DNA of 64,000 nucleotides from Candidatus Pantoea haifensis (GCA_018842655.1 JAGTWN010000004.1:496001-560000); one strand, 5' to 3'; counted from the first letter of the stretch, positions 9,299 through 19,226 are shown. The notes: generated by a model not told the origin, from the sequence alone. Made by a program: numbers and translations.

Positions 9299-9316
9299 CC
9301 AGAATAGTTATGCAAT
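9299..9316. promoter_or_regulatory. Putative ArgR operator upstream of artP
   Basis: The reverse complement of 9301-9314 reads TGCATAACTATTCT, which matches the ARG box arms at eight of ten positions. It is about 47 bases before the artP start, in the operon promoter region. In E. coli artPIQM is an ArgR target. Weaker than the artJ box. Confidence 0.45.
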
Positions 9317-9431
9317 TGAGGTGGGTTAAAATTTATTTAACAGCACAGAAACCTCTAAAGCGTAGCACAATATCGTGCCACACACGCCAGAAAAGGACTG
9401 CACAAAATCTTTCAGCGCCGCGCAGAATGTG

Positions 9432-9460
9432 AAAACGCGCCGCAAAAGATGCAGCGCGCT
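9432..9460 (-). terminator. Terminator after ybjP
   Basis: Read on the minus strand, a G+C-rich stem with two imperfect pairs (arms about 9451-9460 and 9436-9443) closes the loop ATCTTTT and is followed by TTTTC. It is placed 37 bases past the ybjP stop. Confidence 0.6.
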
Positions 9461-9496
9461 TATCATTAAAAACTGACCGGCTGAAAAACAGGCAGC

Positions 9497-10036
9497 TTAT
9501 TTCTGCGCATGTTCCAGCGTCTGGCCCAGCGTACCGCCGCCCGGATGCGGCCAGTCAGCCACATAACGGATATCATCTATCACCCAGCAGGTGCCTTCAT
9601 GAATCATCAGCACTTCATCCTGCCACTGTTTACCGTCGCGGCTCAGGTCAACGCTCAGCGGAATATTGCGCGCATCGCGGTTAGGAATAGTCGAGGCCCA
9701 GGTTACGCTGGCTGCGGTTGGGCCTTGCGCCAGGCTGGAGAACATATCGCCGCTGGCCCAGGGACCGCTGGCATGGCTGTTACTGACCTTGACGAGCGTT
9801 TGATAGAGATGCTCACTCAGATAAGGACGATATTTTGCCAGCGTGGCGCTGTCTGGCAAACCTTGTGTAGGTTGCGCAATCCGCAGATCATAAAACTGCT
9901 GCGCAACGCTGTCGGGTCCGCCATCAACGCAAGGAGCGGTGCGCACGCCATTATCCTTAGTGACCGGCTCAACCGTCGTACAGGCGCTAAGCAGCAGTGC
10001 CGCTGGGATCAAAAGCGCAAAGGCTTTGTTTCTCAT
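9497..10036 (-). CDS. ybjP: YbjP family lipoprotein, function unknown
   Basis: A predicted lipoprotein of 179 residues, homologous to E. coli YbjP, which has no defined function. The N-terminus MRNKAFALL leads into the lipobox LSAC with the lipidated cysteine at residue 19. The segment 'STIPNRDARNIPL' and the end around 'GTCWVIDDIRYV' are the best-conserved parts. AAGGAA precedes the ATG at 10036; the open frame extends to 10159 but without a signal-like N-terminus. It is divergent from ybjQ. Confidence 0.87.
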   Translation of the reverse strand: MRNKAFALLIPAALLLSACTTVEPVTKDNGVRTAPCVDGGPDSVAQQFYDLRIAQPTQGLPDSATLAKYRPYLSEHLYQTLVKVSNSHASGPWASGDMFSSLAQGPTAASVTWASTIPNRDARNIPLSVDLSRDGKQWQDEVLMIHEGTCWVIDDIRYVADWPHPGGGTLGQTLEHAQK

Positions 10037-10143
10037 CTCGATTTCCTTATTGTTCTCTGGCAAAGCGCCATTTTTAGCATAGAGTATAGTCCTGCTTTTT
10101 AGTCGTAAGAGCTTTAGTCTGTTTTTGAGAAAAGGAGAGCACA

Positions 10144-10464
10144 ATGAAAATGACCACAACCCCTACTCTGGAAGGGCACAGCATCACGGACTATTGTGGC
10201 GTTGTGACCGGTGAGGCGATTCTGGGGGCCAACATCTTCCGCGACTTTTTTGCCGGTATTCGCGATATCGTGGGTGGACGCTCTGGCGCGTATGAGAAAG
10301 AGCTGCGTAAAGCGCGTGAGATTGCTTTCAAAGAGCTGGAAGAGCAGGCCAAAGCGTTAGGCGCTAATGCGGTAGTGGGGATTGATATTGACTACGAAAC
10401 CGTGGGCAAAGACAGCAGCATGTTGATGGTTAGCATCAGCGGCACGGCGGTAATTGTGCGTTGA
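10144..10464 (+). CDS. ybjQ: YbjQ/UPF0145 family protein
   Basis: A 106-residue cytoplasmic protein of the YbjQ/UPF0145 family, sometimes called a heavy-metal-binding-like domain; the role is unknown. The family signature '[19 protein letters not shown]' and '[11 protein letters not shown]' are intact, as is '[15 protein letters not shown]'. The ATG at 10144 has GGAGAG just upstream. The TGA stop overlaps the TTG start of amiD, suggesting coupled translation. Confidence 0.93.
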   Translation: MKMTTTPTLEGHSITDYCGVVTGEAILGANIFRDFFAGIRDIVGGRSGAYEKELRKAREIAFKELEEQAKALGANAVVGIDIDYETVGKDSSMLMVSISGTAVIVR

Positions 10465-11282
10465 AAACGCTTTTGCTCATTCTGGCAGCGTGGTTACTGG
10501 CTGGCTGCCATTCCGGCGTTGAGCGACGTGACGGCTACTGGGCCGATTTGCGTCATCCGGCACAGGGTGCTCGTCCGCGCGTCAAGGTGATTGTGATTCA
10601 CTACACTGCCGAAGATTTTTCTTCATCGCTCGCCACGCTGACCGATCGTGAAGTCAGCGCGCATTATCTTATTCCGCGACAGCCGCCTCAGCGTGATGGC
10701 AAAGGTGTTATCTGGCAGCTGGTGCCTGAGCAGCAGCTGGCCTGGCATGCCGGAGCGAGCTTCTGGCGCGGCGCAACGCGGATTAACGATACTTCAATCG
10801 GCATTGAACTGGTGAACAGCGGCTATCGTCGCAGCTTAACCGGCCGTCAATGGCAAGCTTTCAGTGCGCCACAAATGGCTTCGCTGAGCGCATTGCTGAA
10901 GGATGTGGCGCAGCGTTACGCGATTGCGCCGGAAAACATTGTTGGTCATAGCGATGTTGCGCCGCAGCGTAAGCAGGATCCCGGCCCGCGCTTTCCGTGG
11001 CAACAGCTGGCGCAGCAAGGTTTAGGTGCCTGGCCAGACGCAGATCGCGTGCAGCACTATTTAGCCGAACAGGCCCCCTACACGCCGGTGCCGCTAGAAA
11101 AAGTTTTGACGTTGTTGCAGCACTACGGTTATGACGTGACGCCAGAGATGACGCCGCGTCAGCAGCAGAATGTGATTGCTGCGTTTCAGATGCACTTCCG
11201 ACCTGCGGATTACCGGGGATTGCCTGATGCAGAAACGGCGGCCATTGCCGCCGCGCTGCTGGAAAAATATGGCGCAGCCTGA
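10461..11282 (+). CDS. amiD: Outer-membrane N-acetylmuramoyl-L-alanine amidase AmiD
   Basis: AmiD is a zinc-dependent lipoprotein amidase that cleaves the MurNAc-L-Ala bond, also in anhydro-muropeptides. The start is a TTG at 10461 overlapping the ybjQ stop, and gives 273 residues. The lipobox LAGC places the lipidated cysteine at residue 16. The amidase_2 domain has zinc ligands His47 (in VIHYTAED), His163 (in GHSDVAPQR) and Asp173, and the catalytic-type Glu116 in 'IGIELVN'. A C-terminal peptidoglycan-binding helical domain begins near residue 205. The rare start codon inside ybjQ suggests coupling and modest expression. Confidence 0.93.
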   Translation: MKTLLLILAAWLLAGCHSGVERRDGYWADLRHPAQGARPRVKVIVIHYTAEDFSSSLATLTDREVSAHYLIPRQPPQRDGKGVIWQLVPEQQLAWHAGASFWRGATRINDTSIGIELVNSGYRRSLTGRQWQAFSAPQMASLSALLKDVAQRYAIAPENIVGHSDVAPQRKQDPGPRFPWQQLAQQGLGAWPDADRVQHYLAEQAPYTPVPLEKVLTLLQHYGYDVTPEMTPRQQQNVIAAFQMHFRPADYRGLPDAETAAIAAALLEKYGAA

Positions 11283-11285
11283 GGG

Positions 11286-12287
11286 TTATTGCTGCAAAAA
11301 GGCTTTCCAGTGGGCCACAACCTGTTCCAGCGCCGCCCGATCCACATCAATATGGGTGACTAAACGGGTTGTTGGTCCTGCACTGATCAACACATCACGC
11401 TCGGCCATCCAGGCTTTGAGCTTTTCTGCCTGCCCGGCGGGCAAGCGGACAAACAGCATGTTGGTCTGCTGATCAACCACCTCAACGCCAATCTCATGCA
11501 ACTGCTGCCCCAGCCAGGCGGCGTTGTCGTGATCGTCTTTTAATCGTGCCACGTTATGTTGCAACGCATACAAACCCGCTGCTGCTAAAATGCCGACCTG
11601 GCGCATACCGCCACCGACCATTTTGCGCCAGCGCCGTGCGCGTTCAATGTAGGCGGCATCACCGCAAAGCAGCGAACCAACCGGCGTACCAAGCCCTTTG
11701 GATAAGCAGATAGTCAGGGTATCGCAGTAGCGTGCAATCGCTTCCAGCGTGACCGCTTGCGCCACCACCGCGTTGAAAATGCGTGCGCCATCAATGTGCA
11801 GAGCCAGCTTGCGCTCGCGGGTAAATGCCCAGGCTTTTGCCAGGTAATCGAGCGGCAGCACTTTACCGTGATGGGTGTTTTCCAGGCTCAGCAGGCGAGT
11901 GCGGGCAAAGTGAATATCGTCGGGTTTAATCGCGGCTGCCACCACCTCCAGCGGCAAAGTCCCGTCGTCGGCCGCTAAAATGGGCTGCGGCTGAATACTG
12001 CCCAGTACCGCTGCGCCACCCGCTTCATATTTGTAGTTATGGGCCTGCTGGCCAACAATATATTCTTCGCCGCGCTCGCAGTGACTCAGCAGCGCCACCA
12101 GATTAGCCTGGGTGCCGGTGGGGAAGAACAGCGCGGCGGCTTTGCCGCTCAGGCGCGCGGCTTCCGCTTCCAGCGCGTTAACGGTAGGATCATCACGATA
12201 AACATCATCGCCTGTTTCAGCCGCCATCATCGCTTGCAACATCGCGGCACTGGGCCGGGTAACGGTATCACTGCGTAAATCGATCAC
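11286..12287 (-). CDS. ltaE: Low-specificity L-threonine aldolase LtaE
   Basis: LtaE is a PLP enzyme that splits L-threonine and L-allo-threonine into glycine and acetaldehyde. I chose the GTG ending at 12287, with AGGAG six bases upstream, giving 333 residues from VIDLRSDTVTRP, as in E. coli. The PLP lysine is Lys197 in 'CLSKGLGTPVGS', and 'HIDGARIFNA' supplies the PLP-binding aspartate. It ends three bases from the amiD stop (convergent). In E. coli ybjS and ybjT lie between these genes; they are absent here. Confidence 0.95.
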   Translation of the reverse strand: MIDLRSDTVTRPSAAMLQAMMAAETGDDVYRDDPTVNALEAEAARLSGKAAALFFPTGTQANLVALLSHCERGEEYIVGQQAHNYKYEAGGAAVLGSIQPQPILAADDGTLPLEVVAAAIKPDDIHFARTRLLSLENTHHGKVLPLDYLAKAWAFTRERKLALHIDGARIFNAVVAQAVTLEAIARYCDTLTICLSKGLGTPVGSLLCGDAAYIERARRWRKMVGGGMRQVGILAAAGLYALQHNVARLKDDHDNAAWLGQQLHEIGVEVVDQQTNMLFVRLPAGQAEKLKAWMAERDVLISAGPTTRLVTHIDVDRAALEQVVAHWKAFLQQ

Positions 12288-12319
12288 GTTGCGCTCCTGA
12301 GCTTTCCTGAACAACAGAT

Positions 12320-12342
12320 AAAAAAGCGGGCATCACGCCCGC
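12320..12342 (-). terminator. Terminator after poxB
   Basis: On the minus strand the stem GCGGGC/GCCCGC (12337-12342 with 12326-12331) is followed by six T. It separates poxB from ltaE, both on the minus strand. Confidence 0.8.
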
Positions 12343-12359
12343 ATGTGGAATGATCCGTT

Positions 12360-14080
12360 TTACCGCAGCCAGTTGGTTTTCGCCAGCTCAACCACTTCGT
12401 CACCCCGACCATTCAGAATGGCTCGCAGCATGTAAAGGCTAAAACCTTTTGCCTGTTCCATTTTAATTTGCGGCGGCATAGCCAGTTCTTCTTTTGCCGT
12501 AATGGCATCAATTAATACCGGACCATCGTGCGCAAATGCCTGTTCAAGCGCGCTGTTAAGCTCGGAAGCTTTCTCCACCCGAATGCCTTTTATGCCGCAC
12601 GCCTGCGCGATGGCAGCAAAGTTGGGATTATCCAGCTCAGTCCCGTCAGTAAGATAGCCGCCAGCCTTCATTTCCATCGCCACGAAGCCCAGCACGCTGT
12701 TATTAAAAATCACCAGTTTTACCGGCAGTTTGAGCTGTGCCACGCTAATAAAATCGCCCATTAACATGCTGAAGCCGCCATCGCCACACAGGGCAACCAC
12801 CTGACGATCGCGATCAACAGCCTGCGCACCCAGGGCTTGCGGCATCGCATTTGCCATCGACCCGTGATTGAATGAGCCGAGCAAACGGCGCTTACCGTTC
12901 ATTTTTAAATAACGAGCCGCCCAGACGGTTGGCGTGCCGACGTCACAAGTAAAAATCGCATCATCACTGGCGTAGTGGCTAATCTGCTGCGCCAGATATT
13001 GAGGATGAATGGCCTGTTTATCATTGGGTTTCGCTAAATCGTCGAGACTTTTACGGGCGTCAACATAGTGCTCAAGTGCGCTGTCCAGATGATGGCGATC
13101 AGATTTGTGGGTTAACTCAGGCAGCAAGGCTTGCAGCGTACTTTTTACCTCACCGACATAAGCCTGATCGACATGACAATGCGCGCCCAGGCTGCCTGGA
13201 TTAATATCAATCTGAATAATTTTGGCTTTTTCCGGATAGAAAGCGCGATAGGGAAACTGTGTGCCAAGCAGCACCAGCGTGTCGGCATTCATCATAGCGT
13301 GATAGCCTGAAGAGAAACCAATCAGGCCGGTCATGCCAACATCGTAAGGGTTATCATATTCGATATGCTCTTTGCCACGCAGCGCATGAACAATCGGCGC
13401 TTTCAGGGTGGCAGCCAGTTCAACCACTTCTTTATGTGCCCCTGCAACACCGCTGCCGCATAACAGCGTAATGTTGCTGGCAGCATTCAGCGTTTGTGCC
13501 AGCTGGGCTAATTCTGCGGGCTGCGGTTGAATGTGCGGACGCTGCGGCGTATACCAGTTTGCTGTCGCCGTTTCGGGTGCCAGCTTCAGGGCAACATCGC
13601 CCGGTAATACCACCACCGACACGCCACGGTTCAGGATAGCTTTGCGCATGGCGATGCCCAGAACTTGCGGTAACTGTTCAGGATTAGAGACCAGTTCACA
13701 ATAATGGCTGCATTCACGAAACAGCTCCTGCGGGTGAGTTTCCTGAAAATAGCCGCTGCCAATTTCGCTGGAGGGATATGCGCAGCAATCGCCAGCACCG
13801 GCACGTGGTTGCGGTGGCAATCAAATAATCCGTTAATCAGATGCAGGTTACCCGGCCCACAAGAACCGGCACACACTGCCAGTTCGCCGGTTACGTGCGC
13901 TTCAGCACCCGCCGCAAACGCGGCAACCTCTTCGTGGCGGGTGGGCATCCATTTAATGGTGCCCATGCGATTCAGACTGTCGCTCAGGCCGTTTAACGAA
14001 TCACCCGTTACGCCCCAAATGCGTTTGACACCCGCGTTTTCAAGCGTTTTTGCCACCAGTGCCGCTACGGTTTGTTTCAT
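12360..14080 (-). CDS. poxB: Pyruvate dehydrogenase (quinone) / pyruvate oxidase PoxB (one frameshift as given)
   Basis: PoxB is a peripheral-membrane ThDP/FAD enzyme that oxidises pyruvate to acetate and CO2 and passes electrons to ubiquinone. The ATG at 14080 (AGGAG upstream) starts [14 protein letters not shown]. The frame is lost after 'IAAHIPP' and continues in another frame at '[14 protein letters not shown]'. The break is at GGG 13773-13775 (plus strand) or the adjacent A. One added base gives 573 residues versus 572 in E. coli. The ThDP motif 'GDGGFSML' and the C-terminal lipid-activation tail are present. It is probably intact in the real genome. Confidence 0.9.
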
Positions 14081-14265
14081 CCTCTTCTCCTTTTTGTGGC
14101 CGATCACCCTGGTCGTGACACAGCCGAAAGCGCAAAAGAGAAGCTTAGACGACATAAAAGGAACCCAGCCGTGAAAAAATGCGCTCTGTGCCGTCTGCAC
14201 GCTGACCACTTGACCGGCTCGCGAACGCCGACCATGCTTCGGTTAACGAGAGGACGGAACACGCT

Positions 14266-15915
14266 ATGATCCTGGAACATATCGACATTCGCGGTTTTCG
14301 CGGTATCAACCAGCTTTCTCTGCCGCTAGCGCAAACCAATCTGCTGATCGGGGAAAACGCCTGGGGCAAATCCAGTTTGCTGGATGCGCTGACGTTATTA
14401 CTTTCGCCGCAAACGCAGCTTTATCAGTTTACGCCAGCTGATTTTCACTTCACGCCTGGCGACGTTAACGCACAAATGCGACGGCTACATATCGTGTTTC
14501 ATTTTCGGGATGACGGTAACACTGACGATGAGCGGCTTTCGCCGTTTTGGCAGCGAGACGAACAGGGCCAACGTCACCTGCATTACAGCGTTCGGGCAAA
14601 AATGCGCGAGGCGTATGTGAGCACATCGCATCGCTTTGTTGACCATCAGGGAAATGTGTTACCGGCGGCGGGGAGCGAGGCCGCGATTCATTTTCTGCTG
14701 CGTATACATCCGGTGTTACGCTTGCGAGACGCGCGCTTTAGTCGTCGTTCAGAGCCTGATGAAAGCAGTGCCAATGCGCGCGCGTCTGCCTTAAATCAAC
14801 TGACGCAAGAGGTTGAAACGCTGACGCATGATTTAGTGCTGCAGCCGCAAACCGTCAGTGATGAGATGCTGCGGCAGGGTTTGCAAACCATGCAGCAACT
14901 GATGCAGCACTATTTTCTGGTACAACATCCAGCTGATGTCAGCAAAGCGCGTCGGGTTGAGCCGCAGACGCGAGACGGGATGCAGGGATGGCGCTCGCTG
15001 GATAAGCTTAATCAACTGATTGCGAAAACAGATACGCGCAGCCGACAGTTGATTTTATTACGGATGTTCTCCTTGCTGGTGCAGGCGCGCGGTAGCGAAC
15101 CTCTGGCCGCAGGGGCTCGACCATTACTGTTGGTTGAGGATCCTGAGACGCGGCTGCACCCCATCATGCTTTCCGTGGCCTGGGATCTGCTGGAGCTGCT
15201 GCCGCTGCAAAAAATTGCGACCACCAATTCAGGCGAACTGCTGTCGCAGGTGCCGGTGGAAAATGTCTGTCGCCTGGTGCGCGAACCGGCACGTGTTGCC
15301 GCATGGCGGATTGGACCCGAAGGGCTGAGCGCCGAAGAGAGCCGACGCATCGGTTTTCATATCCGAATGAATCGACCATCGGCGCTGTTTGCTCGCTGTT
15401 GGCTGCTGGTAGAAGGCGAAACCGAGGTGTGGATCATCAATGAGCTGGCGCAGCAGTGTGGCTATCATTTTGCCGCAGAAGGAATCAAAGTCATTGAATT
15501 TGCGCAGTCAGGATTAAAACCGCTGCTGAAGTTTGCCCGTCGTATGGGCATCGACTGGCATGTGCTGACGGATGGCGATGAAGCGGGAATGAAGTACGCT
15601 GCGACAGCGCGTAGTCAGTTGCAGCAGTACGATGAAGAAGATCATCATCTCACACTGCTGCCCGCGCTCGATATGGAACATTTCCTTTATAAACAAGGGT
15701 TCGATGATGTTTATCGTCAGACAGCGCACCTGCCGTTAAACGCGCCCATGAATGCCCGGCGTATTATTACTCAGGCGATTCATCATTCATCGAAGCCGGA
15801 ACTGGCCATCGCCGTCGCGATGGCAGCGGCAGAACGCGGGCCAGAAGCGATTCCGCCCCTGCTGCGGCAGATGTTTTCCCGCGTGATGTGGCTGGCGCAT
15901 GGCAAAGCGGATTAA
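14266..15915 (+). CDS. ybjD: OLD-family ATP-dependent endonuclease YbjD
   Basis: A 549-residue protein of the OLD (overcoming lysogenization defect) family: an SMC/RecF-like ATPase fused to a TOPRIM nuclease. Walker A (GENAWGKSS) is at 29-37. The ABC-like distal motif 'LLLVEDPETRLHP' is near 290, and the TOPRIM acidic motifs are 'LLVEGETE' near 379 and 'LTDGDEAG' near 432. E. coli YbjD has the same architecture and no firm role; relatives act in phage defence or DNA repair. It stands alone, divergent from poxB, without a GajB-type helicase partner. In E. coli hcr, hcp and aqpZ lie between the two genes. Confidence 0.9.
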   Translation: MILEHIDIRGFRGINQLSLPLAQTNLLIGENAWGKSSLLDALTLLLSPQTQLYQFTPADFHFTPGDVNAQMRRLHIVFHFRDDGNTDDERLSPFWQRDEQGQRHLHYSVRAKMREAYVSTSHRFVDHQGNVLPAAGSEAAIHFLLRIHPVLRLRDARFSRRSEPDESSANARASALNQLTQEVETLTHDLVLQPQTVSDEMLRQGLQTMQQLMQHYFLVQHPADVSKARRVEPQTRDGMQGWRSLDKLNQLIAKTDTRSRQLILLRMFSLLVQARGSEPLAAGARPLLLVEDPETRLHPIMLSVAWDLLELLPLQKIATTNSGELLSQVPVENVCRLVREPARVAAWRIGPEGLSAEESRRIGFHIRMNRPSALFARCWLLVEGETEVWIINELAQQCGYHFAAEGIKVIEFAQSGLKPLLKFARRMGIDWHVLTDGDEAGMKYAATARSQLQQYDEEDHHLTLLPALDMEHFLYKQGFDDVYRQTAHLPLNAPMNARRIITQAIHHSSKPELAIAVAMAAAERGPEAIPPLLRQMFSRVMWLAHGKAD

Positions 15916-15925
15916 TGATGACAAG

Positions 15926-15958
15926 AAAAATGCCAGCAACAAGGGCTGACATTTTTTT
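15926..15958. terminator. Bidirectional terminator between ybjD and cspD
   Basis: An A5 tract, an 8-bp stem with one mismatch (ATGCCAGC with GCTGACAT) and seven T make a hairpin with U tracts in both directions. It lies between the convergent ybjD and cspD genes. Confidence 0.75.
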
Positions 15959-15985
15959 CGGGGTGTTCAGAATGGAATATAAACG

Positions 15986-16207
15986 TCAGGCAACGGCCTG
16001 CGTTTCAACTGGCACGATCAGACTGGCATGATTGCCTTTTGGACCTTGATGGACATCAAACTGAACTTGTTGGCCGGCTTTCAACGTTCTGTAACCATCC
16101 ATCTGAATCGTTGAGTAGTGCGCGAAGATATCTTCGCCGCCCCCGATTGGACAGATAAAGCCGAAGCCTTTGGCGTTATTGAACCATTTAACTGTACCCG
16201 TCTCCAT
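15986..16207 (-). CDS. cspD: Cold-shock-like protein CspD
   Basis: CspD is a cold-shock-domain protein that binds single-stranded DNA and inhibits replication in stationary phase in E. coli. The RNP1 motif KGFGFI is at 13-18 and RNP2 at about 26-31. The ATG at 16207 (GAGGGAAG upstream) gives 73 residues starting METGTVKWF; an upstream in-frame start at 16231 has no family match. It is divergent from clpS across about 320 bases, as in E. coli. Confidence 0.93.
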   Translation of the reverse strand: METGTVKWFNNAKGFGFICPIGGGEDIFAHYSTIQMDGYRTLKAGQQVQFDVHQGPKGNHASLIVPVETQAVA

Positions 16208-16526
16208 GCTTTTACTTCCCTCGCAAGACATTTTATTGAGTAGGTGAGGTCATCTAAGCTGTGAGTCGAGTTTGATTAAAACTCAATCAGCTTGTGTCTG
16301 TACAATGTAGAGAAAGGGACACTGGCGTCAAGCAAAGCGCCAGACTGTAGAGGAAAAAATCATCAAAATTTGAGGCAGTTAACGCTATTGCAAATTTTGT
16401 GATACAGGTCGCGCATGAAGATTTTCGGATAAATTTTCATCGTCGGCAAGCTGCTTGACAGGCGTGTTAAACTCTAAATATGAACACAGGGTTTATATGC
16501 GATGTGCGCAATCTCAACGGAACATT
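16208..16526. promoter_or_regulatory. cspD-clpS divergent promoter region with inverted repeats
   Basis: No gene is visible in these 319 bases. Three symmetric elements are. GAGTTT/AAACTC lies at 16268-16273/16279-16284. CTGGCG/CGCCAG lies at 16322-16327/16338-16343. A longer one pairs 16359-16372 with 16391-16403, with an 8-bp perfect core AAAATTTG/CAAATTTT and one bulged base. They may be operators or 5'-UTR hairpins for the divergent genes; the regulator is unknown. Confidence 0.5.
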
Positions 16527-16847
16527 ATGGCAAACACAAACGACTGGCTTAACTTTGAACATCTGGCCGAAGACAAAGTACGCGAAGGGTTAAAGCCGCC
16601 TTCAATGTATAAAGTCATTCTGAATAATGACGATTATACACCTATGGAATTTGTTATTGACGTTCTGCAAAAGTTCTTTTCTTATGATATTGAACGTGCA
16701 ACGCAGCTGATGTTGAAAGTTCACTACCACGGTAAAGCGATATGTGGTGTATTTACCGCTGAAGTCGCTGAAACCAAAGCGGCCCAGGTGAACAATTATG
16801 CGCGGGAGAATCATCATCCGTTGCTATGTACGCTGGAAAAAGCCTGA
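16527..16847 (+). CDS. clpS: ClpA adaptor protein ClpS
   Basis: ClpS is the N-end-rule adaptor that recognises N-terminal Leu, Phe, Trp and Tyr and delivers substrates to ClpAP. The ATG at 16527 gives 106 residues, the E. coli length. The N-degron pocket residues Asn34, Asp35 and His66 are present. The open frame extends upstream to 16455 without family similarity. clpA follows 54 bases later. The aat gene (leucyl/phenylalanyl-tRNA-protein transferase), which creates ClpS substrates, lies only 3 kb away. Confidence 0.95.
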   Translation: MANTNDWLNFEHLAEDKVREGLKPPSMYKVILNNDDYTPMEFVIDVLQKFFSYDIERATQLMLKVHYHGKAICGVFTAEVAETKAAQVNNYARENHHPLLCTLEKA

Positions 16848-16901
16848 TCCCGTCTCCATATAGGAAACAGGTCATCAGAGCGATAATTGGGGAGGTGCCT
16901 A

Positions 16902-19176
16902 ATGCTCAATCAAGAACTGGAACTCAGTTTAAACATGGCTTTCGCCAGAGCGCGTGAGCACCGTCATGAGTTTATGACCGTCGAGCATCTGTTACTGGCT
17001 CTGCTCAGTAACCCGTCGGCCAGAGAGGCACTGGAAGCCTGTACGGTGGATATAGTGGCTCTAAGGCAGGAACTCGAAGCCTTCATCGAACAAACCACAC
17101 CGGTGCTGCCTGCCAGTGAAGAGGAGCGCGACACTCAGCCGACGCTCAGCTTCCAGCGCGTGCTGCAGCGTGCGGTTTTCCATGTCCAGTCATCGGGTCG
17201 AAGCGAAGTCTCCGGCGCCAATGTGCTGGTTGCCATTTTCAGCGAGCAGGAGTCGCAAGCGGCTTACCTGCTGCGCAAACACGAAGTCAGCCGCCTTGAT
17301 GTGGTGAACTTTATTTCTCACGGTACGCGTAAAGACGAACCCGGCCAGGCGCCGAACGCAGAAAATCCGGTTAACGAAGAGCAAGCAGGCGGGGAGGATC
17401 GTATGGAAAACTTCACCACCAATCTCAATCAGCTTGCTCGCGTGGGCGGAATCGATCCGCTGATCGGTCGCGACAAAGAGCTGGAACGTACCATTCAGGT
17501 GTTGTGCCGTCGTCGCAAGAATAACCCGCTGCTGGTGGGTGAATCGGGCGTTGGTAAAACGGCTATTGCGGAAGGTCTTGCCTGGCGTATCGTGCAGGGC
17601 GATGTACCGGAAGTCATGAAAGATTGCACCATCTACTCACTGGATATCGGTTCGCTGCTGGCGGGCACTAAATATCGCGGTGATTTCGAAAAACGCTTTA
17701 AAGCGTTGCTGAAGCAGCTGGAGCAGGATAACAGCAGCATTCTGTTTATTGACGAAATCCATACCATTATCGGTGCCGGTGCGGCATCAGGTGGACAGGT
17801 CGATGCTGCTAACCTGATCAAGCCGCTGCTCTCCAGCGGTAAGATTCGCGTGATGGGCTCCACTACTTATCAGGAATTCAGCAATATCTTTGAGAAAGAT
17901 CGTGCCCTGGCGCGTCGTTTCCAGAAGATCGATATCACCGAACCGTCAGTTGATGAGACAGTGCAGATCCTGAATGGCCTGAAGCCAAAATATGAGGCGC
18001 ACCACGATGTACGCTATACCGCGAAAGCGGTGCGTGCGGCGGTTGAGCTGGCGGTAAAATACATTAATGATCGTCATCTGCCAGATAAAGCTATTGACGT
18101 GATTGATGAAGCAGGGGCGCGAGCCCGACTGATGCCAGCCAGCAAGCGTAAGAAAACCGTGAACGTGGCTGATATTGAATCAGTGGTTGCACGTATTGCC
18201 CGTATTCCAGAGAAGAGCGTATCGGCAACCGACCGCGATACGCTGAAAAATCTGGGGGATCGCCTCAAAATGCTGGTGTTTGGACAGGATAATGCTATCG
18301 AAGCCTTGACCGAAGCGATCAAAATGAGTCGTGCAGGTTTAGGCCAGGATCGCAAACCGGTGGGTTCTTTCCTGTTTGCAGGCCCGACTGGCGTGGGTAA
18401 AACCGAAGTTACTGTCCAGCTGGCAAAAGCTCTGGGCATTGAACTGCTGCGCTTTGATATGTCCGAGTATATGGAACGTCATACCGTCAGCCGTTTGATC
18501 GGTGCGCCTCCAGGATACGTTGGGTTTGACCAGGGTGGTTTACTGACCGATGCGGTAATCAAACATCCTCATGCAGTGGTATTGCTGGATGAAATTGAGA
18601 AAGCGCACCCGGACGTGTTCAACCTGCTGTTGCAGGTTATGGACAACGGTATGCTAACGGACAACAACGGACGCAAAGCGGACTTCCGCAACGTGGTGCT
18701 GGTGATGACGACCAATGCCGGTGTGCGTGAAACAGAGCGTAAATCTATTGGCCTGATCCATCAGGACAACAGCACCGACGCGATGGAAGAGATCAAAAGA
18801 TCTTTACACCAGAGTTCCGTAACCGCCTCGACAACATCATTTGGTTCCGTCACTTGTCTCCGGAAGTGATTCATCAGGTGGTCGACAAGTTTATTGTTGA
18901 GTTGCAGGCGCAGCTGGATGCGAAAGGCGTATCGCTGGAAGTCAGTGATGAAGCGCGCGACTGGCTGGCGGAAAAAGGTTACGACAAAGCGATGGGCGCA
19001 CGTCCTATGGCGCGTACCGTGCAGGAAAATCTGAAAAAACCACTGGCTAACGAACTGCTGTTTGGTTCGCTGGTAGAGGGGGATCGGTTTCTGTTGAACT
19101 GGATAAAGAGAAAGGTCAGCTGACCTATCACTTCCTGAGCGCGGAAAAACGTAAAACTGAAGGCACAGTGCATTAA
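16902..19176 (+). CDS. clpA: ATP-dependent Clp protease ATPase subunit ClpA (two frameshifts as given)
   Basis: ClpA is the AAA+ unfoldase of the ClpAP protease. GGAGGT at 16891-16896 precedes the ATG at 16902. The N-domain, D1 Walker A (GESGVGKTA, about 214-221) and D2 Walker A (GPTGVGKTE, about 495-502) are intact. The frame is lost after 'EEIK' at A4 18795-18798 and again after 'GSLVEG' at G5 19078-19082. One added base at each run gives 758 residues, exactly the E. coli length, ending in '...GTVH' at the TAA 19174-19176. This is best explained as base-calling error. Confidence 0.92.
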
Positions 19177-19195
19177 TGTGCCGATGTCAGAAATG

Positions 19196-19226
19196 AAAAA
19201 GGCCGGATGATAATCCGGCCTTTTTT
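19196..19226. terminator. Bidirectional terminator between clpA and infA
   Basis: A perfect 8-bp G+C-rich stem GGCCGGAT/ATCCGGCC (19201-19208, 19213-19220) is flanked by five A on the left and six T on the right. It serves convergent clpA and infA. The E. coli serW tRNA gene, normally here, is not present. Confidence 0.9.

Noticed and set aside
18854-19123. A separate small gene encoding the ClpA C-terminus
   Set aside because: It is the in-frame continuation of the clpA D2 domain between two homopolymer errors, not an independent gene.
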